From: Citrobacter sedlakii NBRC 105722
GTDB lineage: Bacteria; Pseudomonadota; Gammaproteobacteria; Enterobacterales; Enterobacteriaceae
DNA: 64,000 nucleotides
Assembly (NCBI RefSeq): GCF_000759835.1
Contig: NZ_BBNB01000013.1
Coordinates: 111,367-175,366 of the forward strand
Direction of reading: 5' to 3'
Positions within the stretch are counted from its first letter, which is position 1, and each line of letters begins with the position of its first letter. This document shows positions 20,217 through 32,985 of this stretch, in pieces. The translations under genes were made by a program, and so were the position numbers. Under the pieces are notes generated by a model. The model was not told the origin of the DNA. It saw nothing but the letters and a program-made list of their open reading frames with translations, and ran no database searches.

Positions 20217-21089
20217 TTATAAATGCCAGTAGCTCATCGCCAGCCCGATAAACAGCGCCAGTCCGACATAGTTATTGTTCATAAACGCTTTGAAGCAGGC
20301 TTCACGTTCGCGGTGAGCGATCAGCTTCTGCTGATACGCGAACAGCGCGCCAGCGACCACAATCGCCCCGTAAAATCCTATCCCCAGTCCGTTCAGCCAG
20401 CCAATCAGCGCCATCAATACCAGCACCGCGACCTGCAAAATACCGATGATCAGCTTGTCGTTTTTACCAAACAGAATAGCGGTCGACTTAATACCGATCT
20501 TCAGGTCATCGTCACGGTCAACCATCGCATACTGTGTGTCGTAGGCCACCGCCCAAAGTATGTTAGCCAGGAACATTAACCAGCAGCTCAGCGGCACCGA
20601 TTCGCTCACTGCGGCAAAGGCCATCGGAATCGACCAGCCAAACGCCGCGCCCAACACCACCTGCGGCAAATGGGTGTAGCGCTTCATAAACGGGTACACC
20701 CAGGCAAGCGCCAGCGCGGCAACGGAAAGTAAAATAGTCATGGTGTTGAGCGTCAACACCAGCAGGAAGGCGAGCATCACCAGCACGACAAACAGCGTCC
20801 GCGCCTCTTTTTCAGTCACTGCGCCGCTGGGTAACGGACGGTTCGCCGTGCGCTTCACGTGGCCGTCAAATTTGCGATCGGCATAGTCGTTTACCACGCA
20901 CCCGGCGGCGCGCATCAGCCAGACGCCTGCAACGAAGACCGCCAGAATCCACAATGGAGGCACGCCAGGGGTCGCGACCCATAACGCCCATAGCGTCGGC
21001 CAGAGCAGCAGTAAGGCGCCAATGGGCTTATCCGTCCGCATTAAGCGATGAAACGCCAGAAGCTTGTTCTGCGTCAGACTCCACTCCAT
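20217..21089 (-). CDS. ubiA: 4-hydroxybenzoate octaprenyltransferase
   Basis: 290 aa, as in E. coli. An integral-membrane prenyltransferase that attaches the octaprenyl chain to 4-hydroxybenzoate in ubiquinone synthesis. The two Asp-rich Mg/diphosphate motifs are visible ([15 protein letters not shown] and [13 protein letters not shown]). It follows ubiC after 12 bp, so the pair is an operon. Confidence 0.98.
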   Translation of the reverse strand: MEWSLTQNKLLAFHRLMRTDKPIGALLLLWPTLWALWVATPGVPPLWILAVFVAGVWLMRAAGCVVNDYADRKFDGHVKRTANRPLPSGAVTEKEARTLFVVLVMLAFLLVLTLNTMTILLSVAALALAWVYPFMKRYTHLPQVVLGAAFGWSIPMAFAAVSESVPLSCWLMFLANILWAVAYDTQYAMVDRDDDLKIGIKSTAILFGKNDKLIIGILQVAVLVLMALIGWLNGLGIGFYGAIVVAGALFAYQQKLIAHREREACFKAFMNNNYVGLALFIGLAMSYWHL

Positions 21090-21101
21090 TTTATTTTCCT
21101 C

Positions 21102-21599
21102 TTAGTACAACGGTGATGCCGGTAAAAACAACTCGGTCAGCAACAGCGGCTTACCGCTCAGCCGCAGGCGCGAACGCCGCCCCCAAAGCCCGGCATCACA
21201 ACCAATCTCAATAAAATCTCGGGTTAATGTCGATGATGTAAAAAGATAGCGCCCTAACGGGATTTTGCCCAATTTTTGTAGGGCTATTTCCGGGCCGCTG
21301 AGAGTGGATTCAGGCACCACTGTGCGTCCGGCAAGCCAGGGTTCGTCATCGGCGCATAACAGGATTTCACGCAGCCAGTAGCGGGACTCTTGCGGCAGCA
21401 ACGCCAGTTCGTCCGCTACCTCTTGTTGCCCGACAAAGCCTTCTCTTATCAGCGTCACCGTGACCCGTTTTCCCTGCTGCTCAAAACGTTTTGTCATGGA
21501 ATCTTCCAGTAACAGCCAGTCGAGCTGTTCTGCATCCAGCGCAGGGATCGCTTCAAAATAGCGCAGCGCACGCAGTTGCGTTAACGCGGGGTGTGACAT
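21102..21599 (-). CDS. ubiC: Chorismate pyruvate-lyase
   Basis: 165 aa from ATG 21599, which follows GGAGAGTCAGC and gives the E. coli UbiC length; an in-frame ATG six codons earlier lacks a site. It converts chorismate to 4-hydroxybenzoate plus pyruvate, the committed step of ubiquinone synthesis. Conserved blocks seen: [20 protein letters not shown] and [11 protein letters not shown]. It is the first gene of the ubiC-ubiA operon. Confidence 0.97.
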   Translation of the reverse strand: MSHPALTQLRALRYFEAIPALDAEQLDWLLLEDSMTKRFEQQGKRVTVTLIREGFVGQQEVADELALLPQESRYWLREILLCADDEPWLAGRTVVPESTLSGPEIALQKLGKIPLGRYLFTSSTLTRDFIEIGCDAGLWGRRSRLRLSGKPLLLTELFLPASPLY

Positions 21600-21730
21600 G
21601 CTGACTCTCCGTTTCATAACTGAAAGTCATTGTATCGCAGAAAAGCGATTACAGAAGGAAGAAACGCAGTTAAGTGATCTGTTACGCAACAGAAACGTAA
21701 CAATTCGCATCGAATGCTAAAACGAGGGCG

Positions 21731-21757
21731 AAAAAAAGGTGCGCCACAAGACGCACC
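21731..21757 (-). terminator. Terminator of malK-lamB-malM
   Basis: On the minus strand GGTGCG pairs with CGCACC across an 8-nt loop and is followed by seven T. It lies about 30 bp downstream of malM. Confidence 0.88.
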
Positions 21758-21789
21758 AGTTGTTGCAAATCAGCAATGTGGGGAGAACC

Positions 21790-22728
21790 TTACCCCTTGC
21801 CTTTTACACTGCTGATAAAGGTGGAACGAGCAGATGTCGACCCCAGGCGTTCAGCTTCATCAAGCAGTTTCAGCGCTTTATCCACGTCACCTTTGGCGAC
21901 GGCGTCTTTAATCGCCTTGTTAAAGTAGCTTTCAGTGTCGTTCAGCATCGGCTCGCTTTTCTTAACCGGCGCAGGTGTCGGCGCGGCAGCGGGTGCGGCA
22001 TAGGCAGGCGCAGGCGCGGCGGTATTACCGACCGTCACCGGACCCGGGCCGGACGATCCAAACAGCGGCCCTACCAGCACGCTGGAGCTGCTGCTGGTTT
22101 TCACTTTCAGTGTCAGCAGGCCGTCGGTGGTGTGACGGGCCACGGGGTCCGGAATATCCGGTACGGCGTTACCGACACCTTTGGCATAGGCTTTGGCCGG
22201 ATCAAGCAGCGTAGTGGTCTGCTGGAGATCTTTCTCGGTGGTAAAGACCAGCACGTAGAGCTTCTGCTGGCCCAGCGCTGGCGTCAGACGCATCACCCCT
22301 TCCAGACGATCCGCGCTCATTACGCCCGGCGCCTGGTAAGTGAAATAGCTGCTGGGGAAAAACGCGGATGGCGTCATGTTCTGATCAAGAATCAGCACGT
22401 TCGGCGCAAAGACGCTGGTTTGTTTATTTACTTCGCTGGAAAGCGTAATGTTCAGTTCGCCGATATTCGCCGGGACGCTCCAGGCCGCGACGGGGCCGGT
22501 AATGCCCGCCACGTCGAGGCGCTGGCCGCCGGTTGAAAGCTGGACAGATTGCGTTTTAGATTGATCGGCCGGCGTCCAGGTTAATTGCTGGAGCGCAGCG
22601 GTCGGAATAGTCGGCGCGGCGCTGGTGTTTTGCGGCACATAGTTGACCTCAGCCAGGCTGATGCCCGGCGCGCTGGCGAGTAACCCTGCGGATAAACAAA
22701 GGGCGACGAGACTTTTCTTCATTTTCAT
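21790..22728 (-). CDS. malM: Maltose operon periplasmic protein MalM
   Basis: 312 aa from ATG 22728 (MKMKKSLVALCLS), which follows TGAGGTGATAACA; the more distal in-frame ATG has no site. A periplasmic protein with a clear signal peptide (cleavage after SLA), an Ala/Pro-rich hinge (about 230-250) and a C-terminal helical domain ending in SSVKGKG. Its exact role in maltodextrin use is unknown. Third gene of the MalT-controlled malK-lamB-malM operon. Confidence 0.96.
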   Translation of the reverse strand: MKMKKSLVALCLSAGLLASAPGISLAEVNYVPQNTSAAPTIPTAALQQLTWTPADQSKTQSVQLSTGGQRLDVAGITGPVAAWSVPANIGELNITLSSEVNKQTSVFAPNVLILDQNMTPSAFFPSSYFTYQAPGVMSADRLEGVMRLTPALGQQKLYVLVFTTEKDLQQTTTLLDPAKAYAKGVGNAVPDIPDPVARHTTDGLLTLKVKTSSSSSVLVGPLFGSSGPGPVTVGNTAAPAPAYAAPAAAPTPAPVKKSEPMLNDTESYFNKAIKDAVAKGDVDKALKLLDEAERLGSTSARSTFISSVKGKG

Positions 22729-22796
22729 TGTTATCACCTCAGAAAGCATGGGTTCAGCGGTGGCCAGGCAATAGCGCGCTAAACCGCGAGAAAACA

Positions 22797-22814
22797 GAGG
22801 GGCTTACGCCCCTC
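22797..22814 (-). terminator. Intercistronic hairpin between lamB and malM
   Basis: GAGGGGC (22797-22803) pairs with GCCCCTC (22808-22814) around a 4-nt loop; on the minus strand TGTTTTC follows. It is likely a partial terminator or an mRNA-stabilising structure that sets LamB above MalM. Confidence 0.6.
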
Positions 22815-22836
22815 GTTACGTCAGGTTAATGCCGGA

Positions 22837-24189
<1,353 letters not shown>

Positions 24190-24275
24190 TTAAACGCGTC
24201 ACCGGTCGGGCTGCCGCTTTGTTGGCTTGATGCCGCCACGTCGGGTTTTACGTTTTGTTTTTTTAATGGGGAGCC

Positions 24276-25385
24276 TTAAACGCCCGGTTCCTTGTGCAAC
24301 CGACGACATGCGGTGCCATCCTCACGGAACAGATGGCAACGCTCTGGCGGCAGGCCGATAGCGAATGTGGCGCCCTCTTCTACCAACACCACGTCGTTCT
24401 GGCGGTAAACCAGGTTCTGACGGATGGCGGGGATCTGGATATGAATTTGCGTTTCGTGACCGAGTTGTTCGACAACCTGCACTTCACCTTCCAGGGTGAC
24501 GTCGGCGATGTCGCTCGGCAACAGGTGTTCAGGACGAATCCCTAAGGACATGTTTGCCCCCACCTGGACATTCGCGCTGTCGACAGGCAGCCAGACGTGC
24601 TGGCGGTTAGGCAGCTCAACCTGCACCTGGTCGATGGCGGTGGCGGTGACTTTCACCGGCAGGAAGTTCATCTTCGGCGAGCCGATAAAGCCCGCGACAA
24701 AGCGGTCAGCCGGATAGTGGTACAGCTCCAGCGGCTTGCCGACCTGCGCCACGCGTCCGGCGTCGAGCACCACAATTTTGTCCGCAAGCGTCATCGCTTC
24801 GACCTGATCGTGGGTGACGTAAATCATCGTGCGGCCCAGGCGTTTATGCAGGCGGGAGATTTCAATACGCATCTGGACACGCAGCGCGGCGTCAAGGTTG
24901 GACAACGGTTCATCGAGCAGGAACACGCGCGGTTCCGCCACCAGCGTACGGCCAATCGCCACGCGCTGGCGCTGACCGCCGGAAAGCGCCTTCGGCTTAC
25001 GCTCCAGCAGGTGCGCCAGTTGGAGTACTTCCGCCACCTGATTGACGCGCTGGTTCATCACCTCTTTTTTGGCGCCCGCCAGCTTGAGGCCAAACGACAT
25101 ATTTTCCGCAACGGTTAAATGGGGATAGAGCGCATAAGACTGAAAGACCATGCCAACGCCGCGTTCTGCGGGCGGGATATCGTTCATTCGGGTGTCACCG
25201 ATGAAAAGATCCCCGCTGGTGATGGTTTCCAGCCCGGCAATCATACGCAGCAGTGTGGATTTTCCGCAGCCTGACGGTCCGACAAACACCACGAATTCCC
25301 CTTCGTGAATGTCGAGGTTGATATCTTTCGATACCACCACGTCACCCCAGGCTTTCGTTACATTTCGCAGCTGTACGCTCGCCAT
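24276..25385 (-). CDS. malK: Maltose/maltodextrin import ATP-binding protein MalK
   Basis: 369 aa. The ATPase subunit of the MalEFGK2 importer; it also binds and inhibits the activator MalT. Walker [10 protein letters not shown] (36-44), Q-loop [10 protein letters not shown], signature [16 protein letters not shown] (LSGGQ 134-138), Walker [13 protein letters not shown] and the switch YVTHDQVEA are all present. The C-terminal regulatory domain that binds MalT and EIIA-Glc is of normal length. First gene of malK-lamB-malM. Confidence 0.98.
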   Translation of the reverse strand: MASVQLRNVTKAWGDVVVSKDINLDIHEGEFVVFVGPSGCGKSTLLRMIAGLETITSGDLFIGDTRMNDIPPAERGVGMVFQSYALYPHLTVAENMSFGLKLAGAKKEVMNQRVNQVAEVLQLAHLLERKPKALSGGQRQRVAIGRTLVAEPRVFLLDEPLSNLDAALRVQMRIEISRLHKRLGRTMIYVTHDQVEAMTLADKIVVLDAGRVAQVGKPLELYHYPADRFVAGFIGSPKMNFLPVKVTATAIDQVQVELPNRQHVWLPVDSANVQVGANMSLGIRPEHLLPSDIADVTLEGEVQVVEQLGHETQIHIQIPAIRQNLVYRQNDVVLVEEGATFAIGLPPERCHLFREDGTACRRLHKEPGV

Positions 25386-26946
<1,561 letters not shown>

Positions 26947-26958
26947 TGTACAGGTAAG

Positions 26959-27034
26959 GTGCCGGATGGCGGCATCCGCGCTTTATCCGGTCTGCATAAC
27001 GCTGCAGGCCGGATAAGCGCAGCGCCATCAGACA
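26959..27034. repeat. REP pair (BIME) between malE and malF
   Basis: Two inverted REP units (GTGCCGGATGGCGGCATCC... and GGCCGGATAAGCGCAGCGCC...) lie in the malE-malF gap. E. coli has REPs at this same position, where they stabilise the malE mRNA and raise MalE over MalF. Confidence 0.85.
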
Positions 27035-27075
27035 CACTGACCTGCAGGATTTCAATGTTGTTGAGGAAGATCCCC

Positions 27076-28620
27076 ATGGATGTCATTAAAAAGAAACATT
27101 GGTGGCAAAGCGACGCGCTGAAGTGGTCGGCGATCGGTCTGCTTGGCCTGCTGGTGGGTTACCTTGTAGTTTTAATGTACGCACAAGGGGAGTATCTGTT
27201 CGCCATCATGACGCTGATTTTAAGCTCTGTTGGCCTGTACATTTTCGCTAACCGTAAAGCATACGCCTGGCGCTATGTTTATCCGGGTCTCGCCGGGATG
27301 GGGCTGTTCGTCCTGTTTCCGCTGATCTGCACTATAGCCATTGCGTTTACTAACTACAGCAGCACCAACCAACTGGCGCAAGAGCGCGCGCAACAGGTTC
27401 TGCTGGACCGCTCTTATCAGGCGGGTAAAGCCTATAACTTTGGATTATACCCGGCGGGCGACGACTGGCAGTTGGCGCTGACCGACGGGGAAACCGGTAA
27501 ATATTACGTTTCTGACGCCTTCACATTTGGCGGCGAGCAGAAACTCGAGTTAAAAGCAGCGGACGCCCTGCCTTCCGGCGAGCGCGCCAACCTGCGCGTC
27601 ATTACCCAGAATCGCCAGGCGCTGAACCAGATCACCGCCGTGCTGCCGGATGAAAGCAAAGTCATCATGAGCTCGCTGCGCCAGTTCTCCGGCACCAGAC
27701 CGCTGTACACGCTGGCCGACGACGGCACGCTCACCAATAACCAGAACGGCGTACAGTACCGTCCGAACAACAACATCGGTTTTTATCAGTCCATTAACGC
27801 CGATGGCAACTGGGGCGATGAAAAACTGAGTCCGGGCTACACGGTCACTATCGGCTGGGATAACTTCACCCGCGTCTTCACCGACGAAGGCATTCAGAAG
27901 CCGTTCTTCGCCATCTTCGTCTGGACCGTCGTGTTCTCGGTGCTGACCGTCATCCTTACCGTCGCAGTCGGTATGGTGCTGGCCTGCCTCGTGCAGTGGG
28001 AGTCGCTGAAAGGCAAAGCGATTTATCGTGTACTGCTGATTCTGCCGTATGCCGTCCCGTCGTTTATCTCGATTCTGATTTTCAAAGGGCTGTTTAACCA
28101 GAGTTTTGGTGAAATCAACATGATGCTGAGCGCGCTGTTCGGTATCAAACCGGCCTGGTTCAGCGACCCGCTGACCGCCCGCTCGATGATTATCATCGTG
28201 AATACCTGGCTGGGTTATCCGTACATGATGATCCTGTGCATGGGGCTGCTGAAGGCCATCCCGGACGACCTGTACGAAGCGTCGGCGATGGACGGCGCAG
28301 GCCCGTTCCAGAACTTCTTCAAAATTACGCTGCCGCTGCTGATTAAACCGTTGACGCCGCTAATGATCGCCAGCTTCGCCTTTAACTTTAACAACTTCGT
28401 GCTGATTCAACTGCTGACCAACGGTGGCCCGGATCGTCTCGGCACCACCACGCCAGCCGGGTATACCGACCTGCTCGTCAGCTATACCTACCGCATCGCC
28501 TTTGAAGGCGGCGGCGGGCAGGACTTTGGTCTGGCGGCGGCAATCGCCACGCTGATTTTCCTGCTGGTGGGCGCGCTGGCTATCGTTAACCTGAAAGCCA
28601 CACGAATGAAATTTGACTAA
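27076..28620 (+). CDS. malF: Maltose ABC transporter permease MalF
   Basis: 514 aa from ATG 27076 ([17 protein letters not shown]), the E. coli length; upstream in-frame starts run back through the REP elements and are rejected. An inner-membrane permease with eight predicted helices and the large periplasmic P2 loop (about residues 95-275) that contacts MalE. The EAA loop that docks on MalK is [22 protein letters not shown]. Confidence 0.98.
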   Translation: MDVIKKKHWWQSDALKWSAIGLLGLLVGYLVVLMYAQGEYLFAIMTLILSSVGLYIFANRKAYAWRYVYPGLAGMGLFVLFPLICTIAIAFTNYSSTNQLAQERAQQVLLDRSYQAGKAYNFGLYPAGDDWQLALTDGETGKYYVSDAFTFGGEQKLELKAADALPSGERANLRVITQNRQALNQITAVLPDESKVIMSSLRQFSGTRPLYTLADDGTLTNNQNGVQYRPNNNIGFYQSINADGNWGDEKLSPGYTVTIGWDNFTRVFTDEGIQKPFFAIFVWTVVFSVLTVILTVAVGMVLACLVQWESLKGKAIYRVLLILPYAVPSFISILIFKGLFNQSFGEINMMLSALFGIKPAWFSDPLTARSMIIIVNTWLGYPYMMILCMGLLKAIPDDLYEASAMDGAGPFQNFFKITLPLLIKPLTPLMIASFAFNFNNFVLIQLLTNGGPDRLGTTTPAGYTDLLVSYTYRIAFEGGGGQDFGLAAAIATLIFLLVGALAIVNLKATRMKFD

Positions 28621-28634
28621 GGAGGGCATCGATC

Positions 28635-29525
28635 ATGGCTATGGTTCAACCCAAATCTCAAAAGCTGCGCCTCCTCGTGACGCACTTAGGGCTGCTGATT
28701 TTTATCGCGGCGATCATGTTCCCCCTGCTGATGGTTATCGCGATCTCACTACGTGAAGGGAACTTTGCCACCGGCAGTCTGATCCCGGAAAAAATCTCCT
28801 GGGAGCACTGGCGGCTGGCGCTGGGCTTCAGCGTCGAGCATGCTGATGGCCGGGTCACGCCGCCACCCTTCCCGGTACTGTTGTGGCTGTGGAACTCGGT
28901 GAAGATTGCCGGGATCACCGCCATCGGTATCGTGGCGCTCTCGACCACTTGCGCTTACGCCTTTGCCCGCATGCGCTTTCCGGGTAAAGCCACGCTGCTT
29001 AAAGGGATGTTGATTTTCCAGATGTTCCCGGCGGTCCTGTCGCTGGTGGCATTGTATGCCTTGTTTGACCGTCTTGGTCAGTACATTCCGTTTATCGGCC
29101 TGAACACGCACGGCGGGGTGATCTTCGCCTATCTTGGCGGTATTGCGCTGCACGTCTGGACCATTAAAGGCTATTTCGAAACCATCGACGGCTCGCTGGA
29201 AGAAGCGGCAGCGCTGGATGGCGCCACGCCGTGGCAGGCTTTCCGCCTGGTATTGTTGCCGCTGTCGGTACCGATTCTGGCGGTGGTGTTTATCCTGTCG
29301 TTTATCGCCGCCATCACTGAAGTGCCGGTTGCTTCTCTGTTACTGCGTGATGTCAACAGCTATACCCTGGCCGTGGGGATGCAGCAATATCTCAACCCAC
29401 AAAACTATCTGTGGGGCGATTTTGCCGCGGCGGCTGTGCTTTCTGCTATTCCGATCACCCTGGTGTTCCTGCTGGCCCAGCGCTGGCTGGTTAACGGCCT
29501 GACGGCAGGCGGTGTGAAAGGATAA
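28635..29525 (+). CDS. malG: Maltose ABC transporter permease MalG
   Basis: 296 aa, the E. coli length. The second permease subunit of MalEFGK2 with six predicted helices. The EAA loop is [22 protein letters not shown]. It starts 14 bp after malF behind GGAGGG, and a terminator follows about 80 bp after the stop codon. Confidence 0.98.
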   Translation: MAMVQPKSQKLRLLVTHLGLLIFIAAIMFPLLMVIAISLREGNFATGSLIPEKISWEHWRLALGFSVEHADGRVTPPPFPVLLWLWNSVKIAGITAIGIVALSTTCAYAFARMRFPGKATLLKGMLIFQMFPAVLSLVALYALFDRLGQYIPFIGLNTHGGVIFAYLGGIALHVWTIKGYFETIDGSLEEAAALDGATPWQAFRLVLLPLSVPILAVVFILSFIAAITEVPVASLLLRDVNSYTLAVGMQQYLNPQNYLWGDFAAAAVLSAIPITLVFLLAQRWLVNGLTAGGVKG

Positions 29526-29605
29526 GTTTTACGCTGTACCCGCCCGGAAACGGGCAATGCCACTGCACCCTCAACGTGTATTTATCCAACTTGTGACTGT
29601 AATTC

Positions 29606-29630
29606 GGCGCTCCCCGGAGCGCCTTTTTTT
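29606..29630 (+). terminator. Terminator of malEFG
   Basis: GGCGCTCC (29606-29613) pairs with GGAGCGCC (29616-29623), followed by seven T. It lies in the 321-bp malG-xylE gap; a second small hairpin (GCCCGGAAACGGGC, about 29542) precedes it. The rest of the gap is AT-rich xylE promoter region, with a CRP-like half site GATCACA near 29731; no complete regulatory site was recognised. Confidence 0.88.
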
Positions 29631-29846
29631 ATGTTATTTGATAATGCCGTTATGATTATTATCTTTCGTGCTCACGGTCACTGCTTTTCTATTTTCCTTT
29701 TATCATCCGGCGCAACAAACAGAATTAAGATCACAGAAAAGACATTACGTAACCGCAATGTAAAAAATGATAATTGTTTTACCTGCCTGTTAAACCCACC
29801 ATCTTCGACACTGATAAAAAGAACTGTATCCGCAAGGCAGGTCTGA

Positions 29847-31322
29847 ATGAACACCCCATATAATTCCCGATATATTTTTTCGATTACCTTAGTCGCAACA
29901 TTAGGAGGGTTATTATTTGGCTACGATACTGCGGTAATATCCGGTACCGTTGAGTCATTGAATACCGTCTTTGTTGCCCCACAACATCTCAGTGAATCCG
30001 CCGCCAACTCGTTGCTCGGCTTCTGTGTCGCCAGCGCCTTGATCGGCTGCATCATTGGCGGCGCGATCGGCGGCTATTGCAGCAACCGCTTCGGTCGTCG
30101 CGATTCGCTTAAAATTGCCGCACTGTTGTTCTTTATTTCCGGTGTCGGTTCCGCCTGGCCGGAATTAGGCTTTACCACCATCAATCCGGATAATACCGTC
30201 CCCGTTTATCTGGCCGGATACGTTCCTGAATTTGTTATTTATCGTATCATTGGCGGTATTGGCGTCGGGTTAGCATCCATGCTGTCGCCAATGTATATCG
30301 CTGAAATGGCGCCAGCGCCAATCCGCGGGAAACTGGTTTCGTTTAACCAGTTCGCGATTATTTTCGGCCAACTCCTGGTGTACTGCGTCAACTATTTTAT
30401 TGCCAAATCCGGCGACGCGACCTGGCTGAATATCAACGGCTGGCGTTATATGTTCGCCTCGGAATGTATTCCTGCCCTGCTCTTTTTACTGCTGCTGTAT
30501 ACCGTTCCGGAAAGCCCGCGCTGGCTGATGGCGCACGGCAAACAGGAACAGGCCGAAGGCATTCTGCGCAAAATTATGGGATCCTCGCTCGCCACGCAGG
30601 CCGTACAGGAGATTCACCAGTCGCTGGAGCACGGCCGCAAAACCGGCGGACGCCTGCTGATGTTTGGTGTGGGAGTCATTGTGATTGGCGTTATGCTCTC
30701 AGTATTCCAACAGTTTGTCGGCATCAACGTGGTCCTTTATTACGCGCCGGAAGTGTTTAAGACGCTGGGCGCCAGCACCGACGTGGCGCTGTTACAAACC
30801 ATTATCGTTGGCGTGATCAACCTGAGCTTTACCGTGCTGGCCATTATGACGGTAGATAAATTTGGCCGTAAGCCGCTGCAAATCATCGGCGCGCTCGGTA
30901 TGGCTATCGGGATGTTTAGCCTCGGCACCGCGTTTTACACCCAGGCGCCGGGAATCGTCGCCCTGCTGTCGATGCTGTTCTACGTCGCCGCGTTTGCCAT
31001 GTCGTGGGGTCCGGTATGCTGGGTTCTGTTGGCGGAAATCTTCCCGAACGCGATTCGTGGCAAAGCGCTGGCTATCGCCGTCGCCGCTCAGTGGCTGGCA
31101 AACTATTTTGTCTCCTGGACTTTCCCAATGATGGACAAAAATTCGTGGCTGGTCGCTCATTTCCACAACGGTTTCTCCTACTGGATTTACGGTTGTATGG
31201 GCGTGCTGGCAGCGCTGTTTATGTGGAAGTTCGTGCCGGAGACCAAAGGCAAGACGCTGGAAGAACTGGAAGAACTGTGGGCACCTGCGGAGAAAAAATC
31301 CCGCGAAGCCCCCGCACAGTGA
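29847..31322 (+). CDS. xylE: D-xylose:H+ symporter XylE
   Basis: 491 aa, equal in length to E. coli XylE. A 12-helix sugar porter of the major facilitator superfamily that imports D-xylose with protons. Sugar-porter motifs seen: GGLLFGYDTAVISG at the N-terminus, SNRFGRRDSLK between helices 2 and 3, PESPRWLMAHGK after helix 6, QQFVGINVVLYYAP in helix 7, DKFGRKPLQ and the C-terminal PETKGKTLEELE. Position next to malG is that of E. coli; Salmonella LT2, as I remember it, lacks it here. No xyl genes are adjacent. Confidence 0.98.
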   Translation: MNTPYNSRYIFSITLVATLGGLLFGYDTAVISGTVESLNTVFVAPQHLSESAANSLLGFCVASALIGCIIGGAIGGYCSNRFGRRDSLKIAALLFFISGVGSAWPELGFTTINPDNTVPVYLAGYVPEFVIYRIIGGIGVGLASMLSPMYIAEMAPAPIRGKLVSFNQFAIIFGQLLVYCVNYFIAKSGDATWLNINGWRYMFASECIPALLFLLLLYTVPESPRWLMAHGKQEQAEGILRKIMGSSLATQAVQEIHQSLEHGRKTGGRLLMFGVGVIVIGVMLSVFQQFVGINVVLYYAPEVFKTLGASTDVALLQTIIVGVINLSFTVLAIMTVDKFGRKPLQIIGALGMAIGMFSLGTAFYTQAPGIVALLSMLFYVAAFAMSWGPVCWVLLAEIFPNAIRGKALAIAVAAQWLANYFVSWTFPMMDKNSWLVAHFHNGFSYWIYGCMGVLAALFMWKFVPETKGKTLEELEELWAPAEKKSREAPAQ

Positions 31323-31339
31323 TTACTCTGACCTTCAAC

Positions 31340-31361
31340 GGCGGCCTGCGGGCCGCCTTTT
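31340..31361 (+). terminator. Terminator of xylE
   Basis: GGCGGCC (31340-31346) pairs with GGCCGCC (31351-31357), followed by TTTT. It lies between convergent xylE and the GntR-type regulator gene. Confidence 0.8.
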
Positions 31362-31377
31362 GCTGTTTAGCGCAACG

Positions 31378-32082
31378 CTAGACACGTACAAAGTCGGTTT
31401 CGAAATTAAAGGTATGCCAGAGATGACGCGCGCAGGAGTACTCGAAAAGGCGACCATTGTCGAGAAAGGCCGTTTGTTCCACCTGAATCAGGATAGTCGG
31501 CTCGCTTAAGTCCAGCCACTGCCGCTCCTGGTCACTGGCGTTCCGCCCGGTTACCGTCATATGCGCACTGTGAATAATCTGCCCCAGTTCACGGGTAATG
31601 TAAGCGTAAATGGAGTGCTGAATATGACGGAGGTTGAGATGAGGGAAAAGCGCCACCGGCATCCAGGTGTACTCAACAATCGATGGGATCGCGTCAATAA
31701 TACGCACCCGCTGAATCTCATGGACCAGTTCGCCTTCCGGGATTTGCAATTTTTGCGCAATGTCCTGCTTCGCAGGCACAGCGGCATACTGCTGGACGCG
31801 TGTCGACAACGTTTTACCGTAGCTGGCACACCGCTGCGCGGTGCCTATGAGATGAGAATTGCTGGCGGCAGAAACCTGACGCTTTACAAAAGACCCCAGC
31901 CCGCGTTTACGTAACACCAGACCTTCTCTGACCAGCAGATCCAGCGCCTTCGCCACCGTTAATTCGCTACAGGCAAATTCAGCCGCCAGTTTCGCGCCTT
32001 CGGGAAGTTTTTTGTCCGGAGCATAAATGCCCGCCACAATGCGATGTCGCACCTTGTGGTATATGTCCATATATTTCGGCAT
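31378..32082 (-). CDS. GntR/HutC-family transcriptional regulator of the PTS operon
   Basis: 234 aa. The N-terminal winged helix (YHKVRHRIVAGIYAPDKKLPEGAKLAAEFACSELTVAKALDLLVREGLV, about residues 8-58) is of the GntR type, followed by GLGSFV. Residues from about 85 on look like a UTRA ligand-binding domain (EIQRVRIIDAIPSIVEYTWMPV; EQTAFLDNGRLFEYSCARHLW), which in this family usually senses a sugar phosphate or amino-sugar phosphate. Last gene of the operon, start codon behind GGAGGAACT. The likely target is the twin palindrome upstream of the operon. The effector is unknown. Confidence 0.85.
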   Translation of the reverse strand: MPKYMDIYHKVRHRIVAGIYAPDKKLPEGAKLAAEFACSELTVAKALDLLVREGLVLRKRGLGSFVKRQVSAASNSHLIGTAQRCASYGKTLSTRVQQYAAVPAKQDIAQKLQIPEGELVHEIQRVRIIDAIPSIVEYTWMPVALFPHLNLRHIQHSIYAYITRELGQIIHSAHMTVTGRNASDQERQWLDLSEPTILIQVEQTAFLDNGRLFEYSCARHLWHTFNFETDFVRV

Positions 32083-32096
32083 AGTTCCTCCGCAAA

Positions 32097-32114
32097 CGGC
32101 CCCTTACGGGGCCG
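32097..32114 (-). other. GC-rich intercistronic hairpin before the regulator gene
   Basis: On the minus strand CGGCCCC-GTAA-GGGGCCG forms a 7-bp stem with a GNRA-type loop just ahead of the regulator's ribosome-binding site; only TTT follows. It may reduce read-through or stabilise the upstream message. Confidence 0.5.
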
Positions 32115-32121
32115 GTTCTTG

Positions 32122-32985
32122 TTATCGGGATAGTGAGGCCGCCATCCGCACCCAGGTATGTCGTCGCCCACGAATCGCAATCGACAAGGCATTGAGCGCC
32201 TGCGGATCGGCCATACCCGCCACGCCGGCGTCGCCAAAATTATGCATGTCGCTGCCGCAACGCTTACTGGCAAGGCCAATTTCGCGCACCGTAGCACAAT
32301 CCGCCCCTTCCTGACTACTGCTCAGGGTGGTGACGGCAAGACCGCCGCAGTCGTGCACCGCCTGCACAATTTCCGCTACACGGACTTCCGACGCGCCGCG
32401 ACAGCCCGCAGGCGCCGGAAAGATTACGCCATGCGCGCCAGCCCGGATATAGCTGGCATACTCTTCCGGCTGCCCCAGCCCTGTCGTCAAGAATTTCGCG
32501 ACCAGAATCAGTTTATCTGTTTGCGCACGGAGCTGGCTAATCGCCTGGCGCAGACGTTCAGGCGTGACGCCGGGTTTGTCATAGCCGGTGAGGCAGAAGA
32601 AATCTGCATGTGCCATCGCATGGAAATGCGCGGGCGAAAAAGCATTGGGCGTTGAGGCATCACCTTCTCCGCTGATTTCAAAACTGACGCCAGTTAAGCG
32701 CCCGGTTAATCGTTTCACCTGGGTGACAGGATCGTTGCCAAACCGGCCGTCGCCGCCGTTGAGCTCAGGTTGCAGGCAGTTAACGCCCTTCAGCAACAGC
32801 AAATCTGCGCCGAAGGCGCTAATCAGTTCCGCGTTGGTCACTTCTGCAAACAACGGCGGTGACTGTACGGCGATCTCGGCCATAATGACTCGCCCTTCGC
32901 TGACCATAATGGCTTCGCGCAACTCATCGCCCATGACGGGGAGAGAAAAGTCGCTGGCCCGACAGTTGAGGATCCGTTTCATCAT
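32122..32985 (-). CDS. Uncharacterised TIM-barrel-like protein of the PTS operon
   Basis: 287 aa; I cannot assign a function. Similar proteins are, from memory, often labelled 'haloacid dehalogenase-like hydrolase' or DUF7916, but no HAD DxDxT motif is present. The alternating beta/alpha pattern, the AGAHGVIFPAPAG stretch and the conserved-looking SKRCGSDMHNFGDAG segment suggest a TIM-barrel enzyme, perhaps an aldolase or epimerase on a sugar phosphate (inference). Its ATG overlaps the stop codon of the oxidoreductase gene by 4 nt (ATGA), so translation is coupled. It lies before the regulator gene. Confidence 0.7.
   Translation of the reverse strand: MMKRILNCRASDFSLPVMGDELREAIMVSEGRVIMAEIAVQSPPLFAEVTNAELISAFGADLLLLKGVNCLQPELNGGDGRFGNDPVTQVKRLTGRLTGVSFEISGEGDASTPNAFSPAHFHAMAHADFFCLTGYDKPGVTPERLRQAISQLRAQTDKLILVAKFLTTGLGQPEEYASYIRAGAHGVIFPAPAGCRGASEVRVAEIVQAVHDCGGLAVTTLSSSQEGADCATVREIGLASKRCGSDMHNFGDAGVAGMADPQALNALSIAIRGRRHTWVRMAASLSR

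Noticed and set aside
29631..29846. Small open frame upstream of xylE
   Set aside because: AT-rich promoter-like DNA without a ribosome-binding site; the translation looks random.
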